Assembly (NCBI GenBank): GCA_023055505.1
Contig: JALIRH010000018.1
Span: 10,656,646 to 10,720,645 of the forward strand
From: Callipepla californica brunnescens
Taxonomy: Eukaryota > Chordata > Aves > Galliformes > Odontophoridae
Reading direction: 5' to 3'
DNA length: 64,000 nt
Each line of letters opens with the position of its first letter. Position 1 is the stretch's first letter. Positions 32,498 through 45,284 of this stretch are shown here, piece after piece. Both the position numbers and the translations under genes were made by a program. The notes under the pieces were generated by a model. It saw only the letters and a list, made by a program, of their open reading frames with translations. It had not been told where the DNA came from and made no database searches.

Positions 32498-35400
32498 CTC
32501 ACTTTAACAACATTTTACTTCAATAAATTGTCTTCTCTGCTATGTTTGGTGATGATTCTTTAAGTAGTTTAAATCTCAGCTGTTATAGCTCTACAAGAAT
32601 TCCAGGGTTGTCTCTTGCCCTCAGGCTCTGGGTACCTCCATCCCACAGGGAAGCAGAGGGATCACACCTGTCAGTGAAGGAATAAACTGTGCTTCCTTAG
32701 CCAAGGAATGACAGGGAAGGGGCAGAGGGTGTGGATCAGGGTTCCCTGGAAAGGCAGATTACACCAACTAAGGCCCATTGGTACCTCCAGGGCCCTAGCC
32801 AAAGGATAACAATTAATTTCATTTAAATAGTACTAGTACTGAGCTAGGGTCATATTCTCATGAACTGGACCAAGGGAAAGGAAAAAGCTTCATTTAGTAA
32901 TTACAAATGTCAGTGGAATAGAAGCAGAATTCAGTATAAATGAGGGCAAAGACACTTACGGCAGTGCCGTTGTCTTACTATGAATACTTGACATTCATGT
33001 GTTCTGCAAATATTTCCTCACATTTTCTAAGTGCAAACTGACTGAGCATTCAGGGGAGCCACTTAAATTGAAACTGTTATTTAGGTCACGATAACCAGAT
33101 GATGTATTATACTTTTTTGCTTATTAACACAGAATTTTAAATGCAAAGGACGAATCTATCTTTACCATATATCAGTCGGACCATTCTGTCTGAACATCCA
33201 TACAGGATAATATTATATGCTGCCTTAAAATTCTATGTTTCAGTAGCAGAAGAAAGTATTGCAAAGGCTTTCTTTCATTCTCATTCAGAAAAGCTTTGAT
33301 GTGTTTAAAATATGAGAGCTCTTCATCATATACATGAAGAGTAAAAGTGTCCTTCTATGACAACAACCTTTTTAATGTGATGGTTAAGTGAATTTTAGCA
33401 TTAGTCTTAAATGAATAAAAGCACTTGCTAATATCAGGTCATGATTCATATTTACCCTCTTCAAATCACTTATTCACATCAAAAATATGTGCATCTTTTT
33501 AAAAGAGACTGGGCTTCATTTCATAGAATGATACAGGATTGCACTGACTCGAATTTCTTGCTATGAGATGAAATATTTAAGTCATTAAGTTGACATTAGA
33601 GGTAAAATTCATGCAATTTACTTTTCATAAGATCACCTCTTGGTTTGTGTAGAGGACAGGCATTAGTGGGTCACTTGAATTTTGAAGTGTCTGGGACAAC
33701 TTTTCATTGACACAAAACTTGAAAACTTGTCAGATATTATTCTGCTCATTTAAACTCATGTATTAGGTATGAATCTCCCATACAATTGGAATAATTTTAA
33801 TGCAGGAAAAAATAAATAATAACACAAGTTTTCCCTTAACAAAATGATGTACAAAGTCTTTGTCTCTTTTTTAGCAATTTTCACACTTGAATGATAGGAA
33901 GCAAGAGCTTTTTTGGGTCTTTAAATCATTATTTACTCAGACTCGAGCAACTCACAAGAATTAACAACAGAATTGTATTACCATTTGCTAGATATTATGC
34001 AAACAAACAGAAAAGTGTAATCTTTATTCTAAACAACTCTCATGTTATCATTTCATGCATTTTCTTTTCTGATATGGTGGAACTTAAAAATTTTCACATT
34101 GGCTTGTTAATTTTCCCTCATACCTTAAAAGATGAATTAACCATAGGCATCTTTCCTTAATTATGTCTTAATACTCCAAAAGTGATCCAATGACTTCTTT
34201 GTGCTTTCCCCTAGTACATTTCAACAATATTTTGAATCATCTTCTTTCACCAGCAAGTCTCTTTTTCTAAATCTTGAATTCAGTTAGTTTTTGGGAAGTA
34301 TAGAGAGGGCATTTTGTGCCGTTCTCCCTCAATTGATACCCTTAGTTAGTGGGAGTAATTGATTCAGAAATGAGGAAGCCTTTTCCTTCCCTATGCTGTG
34401 AGGTCTGTAAGGGCAGTCGTGTCTTTTCTTGGCTCTCCTTTCTTTTAACAATTTTCTCCTCTGCTCTACATTTCTCTGACATTCACACATCTCCTCTTGT
34501 CCCCAGAGTCCCCTGCTGACAGGGATGTATCAAAATCAAATCACTGAAACTGTTACCATTTCCCTTATGTACTGTTCTTTGAAAAAACACTTTACCATAT
34601 GGTAGTTATGTCATACAATCTTATCTGCTACGGTTATCTCTAAATGCTAATTAGAAAATAACCTGATAATATCAAAGCTGAAATTGTATGCAGTGGAAAT
34701 ATATCTATTGTTTTACACAAGAGTATTTATAATGCATTAGCATCACCAAATGTGCTAGATTTTCCACAACTAAAATCCAAAGAACCAAGCTATTGATTGA
34801 AACTAATACTGCCAACCATTTTATTACATGGAATGACATACTAAACAGAAATGAGGACAAAAGATGAAGCCAATAAGGTCAAAATTAATCCTTTTTTGGT
34901 ATCCAGACTAAGCAAGCTAGTTTGAAAATTCAGAATATTAAAAAAAAAATGAATGAATAGAAGTCTTAATCTATTTCAAAACAAGACTTTATTATTTGAC
35001 AGTTTTTGTCCATTTTACCCTTTAATCCTTAGCATGTTACCAGATTTCTACTTTCTGAAATCTTGTGGTAATGAAATTCCAAGAGTGTATATTGACAACT
35101 TATACACTATCTTAAAACTTCAGTAAATAGTCCTCTCTTGTGCTATAGATAATTTCCTACGAAGAAGAACACTTATGATACAGAAAACATACAGCCTTTA
35201 TGTATATATCTTTCATTATTTTTTGAAATTTTTTAGAATTATTATGTAAGCCAAAATTAAAAACTAAATGTTTTTCATCCCATTCAATCTCTTCAGATGG
35301 GATTTTTCTCATCCAAGTCATATCCAAGGTTTTCTGATCAGTGAGTATCCTTGAAATATGATAGCACATAATTTGCTGATTAGAAATGTCCTCTGCACTA

Positions 35401-35770
35401 TTCCCTTTACTATTCTTATATAGCCTGACACACTTTCTGCTTCCCAAGTCATATATGAACACTGAGAAGATTGGTTTTCACTGACTGGGCATGAGAGAGA
35501 GCTGTCCCAAGCAGCAACAGGAAAGGTGTTTTCCTGCATGCTCACTAGACAGTCTCTGTACACCCACCAGTGTATCTCTGCTTCTTTGAGTCTCTTTGAA
35601 TGTAGAAAATGACAGAAAGTCATGCTATGCCCTCTCAAATTCCATTTTTTCTTTTTGTCATTCCAACTTTCATTCCTTGATATTTTGTGTATTGAAGGAT
35701 AACTTGTGTAATTTTAGGAGAAAAGACAAAACTGTCCAATTCTGAGAAGAATTTTTTGCCTTCCATTTAT
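32498..35770. other. Unique DNA, includes a GC-richer patch at 32610-32815
   Basis: No exon or repeat is recognised. Bases 32610-32815 are clearly richer in G and C than the surroundings (ccagggccctagcc, acagggaagcagagggatca) and contain AATAAA near 32683. This could be an unrecognised repeat. Two overlapping minus-strand frames at 35157-35638 reach 101 and 106 codons but share no motif with known proteins that I can see. Confidence 0.5.
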
Positions 35771-36430
35771 TCATGGAATTATAGCATTTTAGAATTATTT
35801 GAATTGGAAGGGACCCTTAAAGGTCATCTAGTCCAACTCCCCTGCAACAAACAGGCACACCTACAGGTATATCAGGGTGCTCATAGCTCCATTCAGCCTG
35901 GCCTTGACTGTTTCCAGGGACGGGGCATCTACCAAATTTCTGGGCAACCTCTTCTATTGCTTCACCACTCTTATTGTGAAATACTTTTTTTTCTTATATC
36001 CAGTATAAATCTTCCCTCTTTTATTTTGAAACCATTTCCCCTTGTCCTATTACAGCAGACTCTGCTAAAGAGCCTGTCTTCTTCTAAGTTATATCTCCCC
36101 TTTAGATACTGAAAGGCTGCTATCAGGTGTCTCCAGAGCCTTCTCTTCTCCATGCCGAACAGTCCCAGCTCTCTCAGCCTGTCATGGTAGGAGAGGCATT
36201 CCATTCTTTGGATCATTTTTGTGACCCTCCTCTGGACACAGTCCAACAGATCTGTGCTGCTCCTGTACTGAGGACTACACATCTGGACACAGTACTCCAG
36301 GTGAGGTCTCACTGGTGCAGAGCAGAGGGGCAGGATCACCTCCCTTGCCTTGCTGGCCATGCTTTTTTGGATGCTTCTTTCTGGACTGCGAAGGCACATG
36401 ACTGGATCATGTCCAGTTTGCTGTCCACTT
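35771..36430 (-). mobile_element. CR1 LINE with an open 142-codon piece of ORF2
   Basis: A long, well-preserved CR1 3' part of about 660 bp. The tail (ggaattatagcattttagaa) lies at the left, followed by ggaagggacccttaaaggtc, then the 3' region. A minus-strand frame from 36399 to 35971 stays open for 142 codons and reads REVILPLCSAPVRPHLEYCV, then DLLDCVQRRVTKMIQRMECL, then YDRLRELGLF-like and [20 protein letters not shown]. This is the C-terminal part of CR1 ORF2, downstream of the reverse transcriptase domain. The open frame suggests a younger copy than most here. It is 5'-truncated, lacks the endonuclease and catalytic part, and cannot move by itself. Confidence 0.9.
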
Positions 36431-36894
36431 CAATATGTGTTTTTGACTCTGAGAGTTGCAAATAAGAAATCCAGAGAAAGAGAAATCAGTGAAAGAAGGA
36501 ACTCAATGAGTTTATTTAAGGAGGACTTGTATACTTTGAAGGAAGGTATTAATTACAGTGTACTAGTTAATACTTAGTGCCATCAGCTAAAGCCAGATTT
36601 GGCTCACATCACTTAGAAGTCCTTCTGTAGTATCTTGGTGAGATGAATCTGAGTCTCAGTGTGGATAAGATAGAGGACAGTGTATTTTTTTCTGAGCTTG
36701 ACTTTTTATGCTAGGAAAATATTGGTATTATCACCACTACTACTACTACAACTACTAATATATGATTGGTATATTGAAGTTTCCTGTATAGCAAGCTGTT
36801 ATAATTCTACTGGCTTCTGGATTTAGGAACCAATACTTTATAGCAACTACCATCATTTTTAAGACGTGTTTCACAAAGATTTTCAGGATCATGA
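36431..36894. other. Short unique spacer, no gene seen
   Basis: AT-rich sequence between two CR1 copies, with a small imperfect (CTA)n run near 36738-36762. Nothing else is recognised. Confidence 0.6.
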
Positions 36895-37261
36895 CATAGA
36901 TTCATAGAATGACCTTGGTTGAAAAGAACCTCAAAGATCATCTAGTTTCAATCTCCACTCCCCCACCCCACCTTGCCATGAGCAGGGTCACCAACCACTA
37001 GAGCAGGCTGCCCAGAGCCACATCCAGCCTTGCCTTGAGTGCCTCCAGGGCTGGGACATCCACAACCTCTTTGGGCAAGCTGTTCTAGTACATCACCACC
37101 CTCTGAAAAACTTCCTCCTAGTATCTAATCTAAATCTCCCCTGTCTTAGTTTAAAACCATTCCCCCTTGTCCTATCACTATCAACCAATGTAAACATTTT
37201 TTCCCCCTCCTATTTATATGCTCTCTTCAAGTACCAGAAGGCCAGTGATGTCTCCCCAGAG
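36895..37261 (-). mobile_element. CR1 LINE 3' end
   Basis: Reverse complement CR1: gattcatagaatgaccttgg, gaacctcaaagatcatctag, gcaggctgcccagagccaca, ggacatccacaacctctttg, ctagtatctaatctaaatct and ttcccccttgtcctatcact. It carries a C-rich expansion (ctcccccaccccacc). Wording is nearly the same as the shorter copy at 30095-30274, in the same orientation. Confidence 0.9.
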
Positions 37262-40210
37262 TGACTTATTCTCACCTGTTAAAATTAAAACAATGTAGAA
37301 TAATTATGAGATACCTAAAGAGTGGGATTATTATCTGTCAGGTCACCATGGATGAGTTTGAGTCAAACACTAAAAAAACACTAAAGAATCAAACCTCTTT
37401 ATTTGCTGCTCTTTTTTATTTACAGATGAAAGAGCATTTAAAAGATCTTTTGTTACAGTGTAAAGAATATGCAGTCTATGAAAAAACATATGTTGTAATT
37501 GTATGTTCCACATTGTTATTCCAAGACTTTGCTAGATGTTTGGAATCCCAATTCTAGGCACATCATTTGAAAGCTAGAGGTTGCCAAGAGGTTGGAACTT
37601 GCAAAAAAAGACAAATAAAAATGGTTACTGGAAGACCTGAGAATGACCACTGATATATTTTTTTTTTTCTCCAAGGCTACCACAACATAACACCACAAAT
37701 ATAGAAAGATATTCCTCCATAAGCATATATATCTGTTTAAAATGTTTAGCACATACAGATCAAATCACTGTTATACAGCTGCATTTTTTAGCTGATAAAT
37801 GTTGTATAAATTTGTTCATGAGCATGAATCAGAAATGAAGTAATGACTGCTGAATGTGTAATTAATATGTCTCCTGCTGATTCAATATCTGCTGTCTAAA
37901 CAGCTTGGTTCTTCCTTTTGCCAAATACATGTTTTATGTGAGAAAGTCTGTTGCACTAGAGAAAGAAATAAAAATAGACATTAAGCTGGATAATAACAGC
38001 AATATATTCCGAAAGGATGAAGAAACTTTTAACCAATTCAAATAATTGAAAAGTTCCATATTCTCCATTAGAAGGGCTCAGGAGAATTTTGACTCGGGTA
38101 TACAAAGGTTTTAGGGCGCTAAATACCATTAAATTGGAAAAAATCTCTGGAAATCCAAACACTCTTTTGGCTCTTGTCCGTTGTCTCTTTGGATTCATAA
38201 ACCCTTTGAATGATCTTCAGTTCACCTTGAAGTGCTCTTCATGTAAAGTATCTATTTATGCATCTCCTGAAATTCTGAGTGGCAGTGTTAGATGACCCAT
38301 ATGTTCAGTGAAGCACGTCCTAGATATCTTCTGCTCTCTTACATTTAAAAATACTGCTAGGAGAAATTGCAGGATGAAATTTCCATCCTTCAGTGGAAGG
38401 TTAAAAGAAACTGAGAGCAGTTGCACAAGGATAGCCTGTGCTGGCCTTGGTCCAAAAAAATGTGTGCAATAGTGTCAGTAAGTAAAGCTCTTAGCTAGCT
38501 TTCTCAAGGATTGCTCAGGGACTTTGAGCAATGGCAAAGTCCCAGAATGAGCTGTCTGCTTAATTAACGCTATAGACTAAAACAAAAGATGTGTTTCCTA
38601 TTTGCTTTTAATTAGGGAAAGTTTGGAACTATAAGTGTATTTACATTCAAGGTGAGCAAAAGATTACTTTGATTGATTATCTTGATATTGCTAAAATATT
38701 CTTTTGCCATTTCCAATTTCTGCTATTAATAGTAGTTGTATATGAAAGTAAATTGAACTTCAGTTTCATTCATCTTAGCAGTTTGATAGTCTATCCCTTA
38801 AAAATTTCAGCAAAAGTGGGGCTTTGTGTAGCACTGAACTGCAACAGCTACTGCCAGGGCTGGGAGTTAGGGAAGAGAGAGGAAGGAGATTTCTTCCATG
38901 AGTCACAGTGAAGTGAGCAATAGAACATTCAGTCTGAAATTAGGTGATGATCCTTTAGGACTATCACACTTAAATTCCTCCTCTAAGCAGTGTACTGTCT
39001 AAATTTTTGTTTGATTCACTCTGTTATTAATCCAGCTTCAGTTCACAAACTCCATTTATTTTAATATCTTTATAGCAAAACAAATTAGAAAAGACCACAT
39101 ACGAAGTAAGAATTATAGATACAGCATGAAATGAATCACTTAAGAAATATAAACTCTGGAGAATGTACACAGTAGATAGAGTATTTAATTTTTCTTTGAA
39201 TTATTTTATTTTATTTATTTGTTCTAAGACATTTGTCAATTTAAGCCTTGGCTAAAATTGTAAATGTTTTCAGAAAATAAAATTATTTTTATCTGCAACA
39301 GTGATTGGAGCATTCTATGTAATATAAATAATAATGGGCATAATTAATTATGTGAAAAAATAAAAATATGAAAACCAACTAAATTAAGGTGCAATTGCAG
39401 ATAAACTATAACATATATGTATACTGGCAAATGTCACTGAATTACTGTATAAGTACAATAACTTGGCACTGGTGTAGGATACAGAAAATTCTTTAAAGAT
39501 CAAAAGCACTACTGTTGAAATGATAGTAATAAGAGCAAAAGTCAAATGCATTAACAACACCTCTGGGATACTTGATAAGAGTCTAAATGTCTAATTTAAG
39601 GAAGTAATATATTTCTACAACATTAAAAGAAATAATTCAGAGGCAGTTAATGGTTTTATACAGAAGACCTTAAGGAGAAGTAAAGATGTGAGGACTAAGG
39701 AAACCTAGACTTGGTGGACTTTTTTTTTTATTATTTGTAACAGACTTCCTCTAGGATTATGAGAAAAAATTACTTGTAGTTATCAGAAAAATCTTTTAAA
39801 ATAAATTTCAGCATTAACATCATTATCTTTTTCTGAACACAGATCTAAGGGCCCTTCACCACACTAATAGGAACTCTGAAAGAACCAGCAGTTAAGTGGG
39901 AATAAAATGTTATTGCAGTTAGATTACTTTGTAATTTCAACAGTTATTTCAATAATTCCCAGTTAACTATTACTGCTCCTCTGATATGTGATATAAATGC
40001 CCACAATTAATTCAGACTACAGCAAATATTCTTTCATCATAAAATGCATAATTTATTCCTCCATGAATAGTATATTCTAAAAATGCTATGTAAACTGTGA
40101 AACAGTGATATATATATACACATATATATTTTAGAACTTTGAAGATTATTTTTTGGACATTAAAGTTTTTCTGGCATTTCTGTAGATATGTAAATATTGA
40201 TACTGTGAAC
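37262..40210. other. Unique AT-rich DNA, no gene seen
   Basis: About 2.9 kb without recognised repeats or exons. Frames of 98 codons (37261-37557, plus) and 80 codons (37956-38198 minus, 38669-38911 plus) have no domain signature. Confidence 0.55.
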
Positions 40211-40700
40211 CAGGCGCGTCCAGCCCACAAGCCAGAAGGCTGCATATGGCCCAGCACAGCCAGTAATGCTGTAGTAATGCACAAAATCTAATAATGCATG
40301 ATATCATAAACTTTTACTATGTTATGTGATTTTTGGTAGTAGTTTTCATGATATGATTGCACTCAAGTGTGGATGGCAAAGGTGACAATGGAATGCTGTG
40401 AAAAGGAGAGCACAGTGCAGTATTAACTCCACCTCTCACAACCACACACACTCAGTCAAATTAAATAAGTCCTTGACTAATTCAGGCACTGTCTTAGCTC
40501 TTCCCTATTCCGTGCCGTACACCATCATGGCAGTGTCAATTCTGCCTAGAGGCCGGGTCCTGGATATTCACCTGTAACAGCAACAACCAAACCATCTGTG
40601 TGCTACTAACACTATTATGAAATCAGGACAAGGGAGTGATGACTACCTTTCACACCTGCCACAAACATTCAGTCAAATTTAACCAGTTAATTTAAACACA
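40211..40700. mobile_element. Possible hAT (Charlie-type) DNA transposon relic
   Basis: The left part (cAGGCGCGTCCAGCCCACAA, then ggctgcatatggcccagcac) resembles the end of Charlie-type hAT elements, which typically read caggggcgtcc-a-cccgcgggccgcatgcggccc. The following sequence includes an internal direct repeat: CTCTCACAACCACACACACTCAGTCAAATT at 40433 and a decayed version ending in ACATTCAGTCAAATTT near 40647-40680. I see neither the other inverted end nor an 8-bp target duplication, and no transposase frame. Orientation is not set. It could instead be another GC-rich repeat. Confidence 0.35.
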
Positions 40701-43700
40701 TATGCACTACATGTTACCTGCACTTCTGCCTCTTACTAAGTAAAATACAGTGACTACTGATAATAATATTTCAGCCTAACCAATGTTGTCTCAAAAGGAA
40801 AAATAACTCAAAAATATGAAAATTGTAAAATAAGAGTGTTTGGAAAAAAGTGGATGGATAAGTACTTTTTTGTTGAGACAAATAATAAGGCACTAGGCTT
40901 AATTTGTAAGGAAATTGTGTCAGTATTTAAAGATTCTAATTTGAAAAGATGATGTTTCAATACACGTACCTGCATGAGGACAGAATTGAAAACAAAACCC
41001 AAAATTTTACAATGATTTTCACAGGGAAAGGTTTGAAAAAATATTAGTTCACAGACATTAGTGAGAGGAGAATAGTAATTTAAAAGAAATATTCAAAAGA
41101 GGATGTAAAAGGTATAATAAGCTGTAATTATTGAAAGCAGTTTTGAATTTGAATCAAGGACAGTTAACAGAGGTCTCGTGAGAAAGCCCTGTCGGTGGTA
41201 GTTCAGGGAGTCTCTCTGAGGTTCAGGACTGTACATGATAGTTTACAGAGTAATAAACTTTTCAAGCAAAATGGTACTCTGTTTATTCTTATTCACACAC
41301 TTTCATCATATGGAATTCACTAAGTTTAACTGAAGATAAGCCTAAATACAACCTTTGTGAGGGAAGAATACCTTAACACAAACTTGTACATTGAAAAGGA
41401 AAATATGTTCACTTGTAACTTATAACTCCCCCTTGAATGTGAGACTGTGTATTCAGAGGTGACATCACCGATTTATGTCACTTACTAAATGCTTTAAAAG
41501 TGCCCCAAAACTTCTGTCTTATTACTAATGTGTTCAGTGTTTCCATTTCTGTTATTAGGAGTTGATACATGGGGAACTGGAAAGATTTCAACATCAGTGT
41601 GTGTGACATCACTGAATGTTACTCTGCCTCAGTAGTGTGTTGTGTTTTTATTTTATTTTTTTAGTTTGTTTTAATAATTACTTTATTTTAACTGAAATAA
41701 AAATAATGAGTCAAAAATAGGATCCCTTCCCTCCATAGACTCCATTTCTTACATTCTTGTATTCTCTTGTGAAACTTGGTATCTTTAGCAGCTTTAGATA
41801 CGAGTAAGGTCTGAGTTGCAAACACACGTCACCTACAGAATGCGAACATACACTATATTAATCTTCTGACCTATGCTCTGAGAAAAAAAATCTACTGCTA
41901 TTTATTTATAAGCATTTATCAGTGGTACCATGATACGACTATATGTGGTAAATGCTGTATATACCTGTTATTCTCTGTATAGCTTTTATTGCATATAAGA
42001 TGTGGTAAAATGATACATCAGGGCTTAACATCTGTGTACCCCGCTGATCACTTAACAGGTTTTTCTGTTAAAGACATACGTCAAAAAGTAAAAGTAAAGT
42101 GTATTGAAAGAAGAAATGTACATATAAAACACTGAAACCAACAACATCTGGCAAGTTCATCAACTGAATTTTACTGCTCACATTTGCTTGAAGTTGAAAG
42201 TTTATTACATGAAATGTGTGGTAAAAGAATTATGTAATTTCTCACCCAATTGTTATAGAACACAAGGAGTATGTTGCATCCATTCCAACTGTGAAAGCTA
42301 CTTAAAATATATACATATACCAGGAGGTTCATCTGGTCTGTGTGTGCTAAGAAGTCAATAAAACCAGATATGAATCAAATTTTAATGCCCGTCTATACTA
42401 GATCATTTTTAAGAAGAAAGATATATAAAAGATGAAAAAAAAAATCTACATGTGTGAAAGCATTATAAATCAATTGTCTTCTCTGGATGTCTGTAGCCTT
42501 GTGAAAGGCAATTTTTAGAAATTTTACAAATTTGAAAAAAGAAAAGAAGTGATTAGTAAAAGAAAGATAGAGGCACTTCTTGAAGGCTAGGAGAATAATA
42601 TGAAGAGTTATAAAAGCTTTTTTAAAAGACAATCCCTCAAAGTAAAACTTCAGAACAGCCTTGTCATCTAATCCGGCAAACCAGCAACTTCTTTTTCAGC
42701 AGTGGCATTCGCACCATCACTTAGAAGTATATTTGAACTTCTCTTAAGAGATGTACACTTCTCCTTTAAATTTAGCAGTCATCATCATCATAAGATACGT
42801 TTTTTTCTCCTGACTTGAATGCTCACAAATGTAGAAATCTGTCTCTTTCTGTATCTAAATCATCTGAGCCTTCCAAGGGTTGAGGAAGCCTCTACTAGTT
42901 CCAGAATCATTCACTGCACTTAATAACAGGCCATATTTCAACATAAAAAATGGGGTAAAATAACAAATCATGAAGAGTCAGAAAAAACATAATGGAACAA
43001 AACAAAACCCTCTTCTCTTTCAGTTTTTTTCAGATATTTTGTTCAGAGATGATGAATAAACAGTTTTCCACTAAATAATCTGTTACAGAGGATGTATGTT
43101 TAATGCATCACTTAATTACCACAGTGAATACAAGCAATAAGTTATTATAATGTCATGTGTAAAAAAAGAACAACATCAACAACAACAGAAAAAGCCATCA
43201 CAGAAGTTCCCTTCATGAAATTGCAGAAGTTATTCATTTCTCATTGAGAACCAGCCTATTCCATTTTATCCCATCAGGAGCTGTTGTCTTAAACAAAAGA
43301 TCTGGAAATCAGAACTATAGATGTCTAACTATATCTGAAGAGGCTTAACTTTCTGTTCTTTTTCATAGATTTTTGGCCACCAGCCCTCAGACACTTCTAA
43401 GAGAAGCACAGTTGGCTATTTGGGAAAGGATTCAGCATTGTTACTTATAGTCTTTTTTAGACAACTGTTTACTTCTGACAGAAGCTTTTAGCTGGGTTCA
43501 ATTTACAGTCATTTTACAGAGTTGGATTAATTTGCTGAGTTGTCTCATATTATTGAAGCATTTTGCTGTTTTAGAAAAGGAAATTGGCTCTTACTATGGA
43601 TTTTAATTAGAACAAAAAGTAAACATTGCTTGTATATGTAAGAAGATAGTATTATTATTAATGATATCATCAAATAGAGCTATTATATTCCTGTTAATAA

Positions 43701-45046
43701 ATTTGAAGCTTCTCAAACTGCACAGATGTAAATATATATATATATATATATTATATAGGGATTGTTTTAATCAAGATAAGAAAATGGCCATAAACATATT
43801 ATGAGTACAATGAATGAAGTAGAATTCATATTTTGTGTAATAAAAACAAAGTTATTTAGCTATTTTTGAATATTTTAGAATCATTTTAAAGAAAGAAGTT
43901 TTAACTATGTAAAAGAAAAAAGGTTACTGGTAGGAAAAGGTGGCAGTGAGTCCAAGACCATAGTTAAAGTATTGAACAGTTAGATGAATAAAAAGTTATT
44001 TGTGGTCCAAAATACATTTTCCACATAAGGTAAGCATTTTCTACTCTAGTTAATTCTAAAGTGTTCTGTTTGGACTTTTCCCATGCAGAGATGACTACAT
44101 ACAAAAGTGGAACCAGAAAACAAATGGCCAATCAGATCTTGTTAATCATCTTTTTCCACATAGACGTTTTTAACTCTTCCACATTAAAAAGTGAACTAGT
44201 CATCTTCTCTTAATTATAGTTTCTCAGCTATTTTTATCTTTAAGGAATATCTTCATCATACGGATATCTTTGAATTTTATTAGTTAATTGACATGATGTG
44301 CCATTTACTCAAGATATCAAAAAAAAAAAATCAATTAGAATCCAATTGTTAATAACAAAATTATATTAACTAACCTTAATTTATATATTGCATGGCCAAG
44401 TAAAACAGATATGTTCCTTTTCAAAAAATACTACTACGAAAAAAGAAATGGTATATTATTTTCCTGATTAAATATATCTTAAGAGAGAATGGTGCAGACT
44501 ATAATCAATTAAATGCAATTTCTCACCTTCCATCTCTCACCATATCCAGTCTTTCTGCATGCCTTTGTTTCCTCACAGGTGGAAGTATTTATGATCCCTT
44601 GTTTGCTCATAATTACCTGACACGGTATTAGTTCTTTTCTGATTTATTGCCATAATGTTTTTCACAGTATGATTCAATTTTATTTTTATGTTAGAATGGT
44701 CACAAACCTGCAGCACTTCAAATAGTAGTATTTGTGTTCTAAAGTAGTTCATGAGCTCTCAATTCTATTTATAAATATATATGAATTTTTTTTGATACTC
44801 TTCATATTAAAAAGCTTCTTGCATTATGCTTTAGTCACCTAAAATTTTGTTTTTAGATTAATAGAGGGATAGTTTAATATAGTTTAAATGCAGAAGGTAA
44901 TCTCATTATACAGTGAGAAGATGAGTATTCCTGAAATTAAAGATAATAAGCCACAGGCATTAAGATATCAGCTGTCTGAGCAGTTAACATATCGACACTT
45001 CTGTACATCAAAGCTTGGTCAAAATCGACCCTGTTATTCTAGGTTT
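40701..45046. other. Unique AT-rich DNA, no gene seen
   Basis: About 4.3 kb without recognised repeats or exons, apart from a TA run at 43731-43757. The longest frame is 79 codons (42393-42632, minus), made mostly of F, K, L and I. Confidence 0.55.
43731..43757. repeat. (TA)n microsatellite
   Basis: About ten alternating TA units with one slip near the right end. Confidence 0.85.
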
Positions 45047-45284
45047 AAAAAAAAAAAAAGAAAGAAAAGAAAAGAAAAAGGAAAAGGAAAAGGAAGAGAA
45101 AGAGAAAGAGAAGGAGAAAAAGAGAGAAAGAAAAGAAAAAGAAAAAGAAAAAGAAAAAGAAAAAGAAAAAGAAAAAGAAAAAGAAAAAGAAAGAAAAAGA
45201 AAAAGAAAAAGAAAAAGAAAAAGAAAAAGAAAAAGAAAAAGAAAAAGAAAAAGAAAAAGAAAAAGAAAAAGAAAAAGAAGAGGA
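45047..45284 (+). repeat. 238-base uninterrupted purine tract, mainly (GAAAAA)n
   Basis: Every base from 45047 to 45284 is A or G on the plus strand. It starts with 13 or so A residues, passes through GGAAAA and GAGAAA variants, and settles into a hexanucleotide GAAAAA array for the last 150 bases, with one shortened unit near 45190. The A-run at the start could mark an old poly(A) tail, but I see no retroelement or processed pseudogene body upstream. Reading frames of 115 and 140 codons through the tract give only K, E and R and are artefacts. Confidence 0.95.

Noticed and set aside
35157..35638. Two overlapping minus-strand frames (101 and 106 codons) as possible exons
   Set aside because: Neither has a domain, the frames differ, and no credible splice pairing or conservation evidence is visible.
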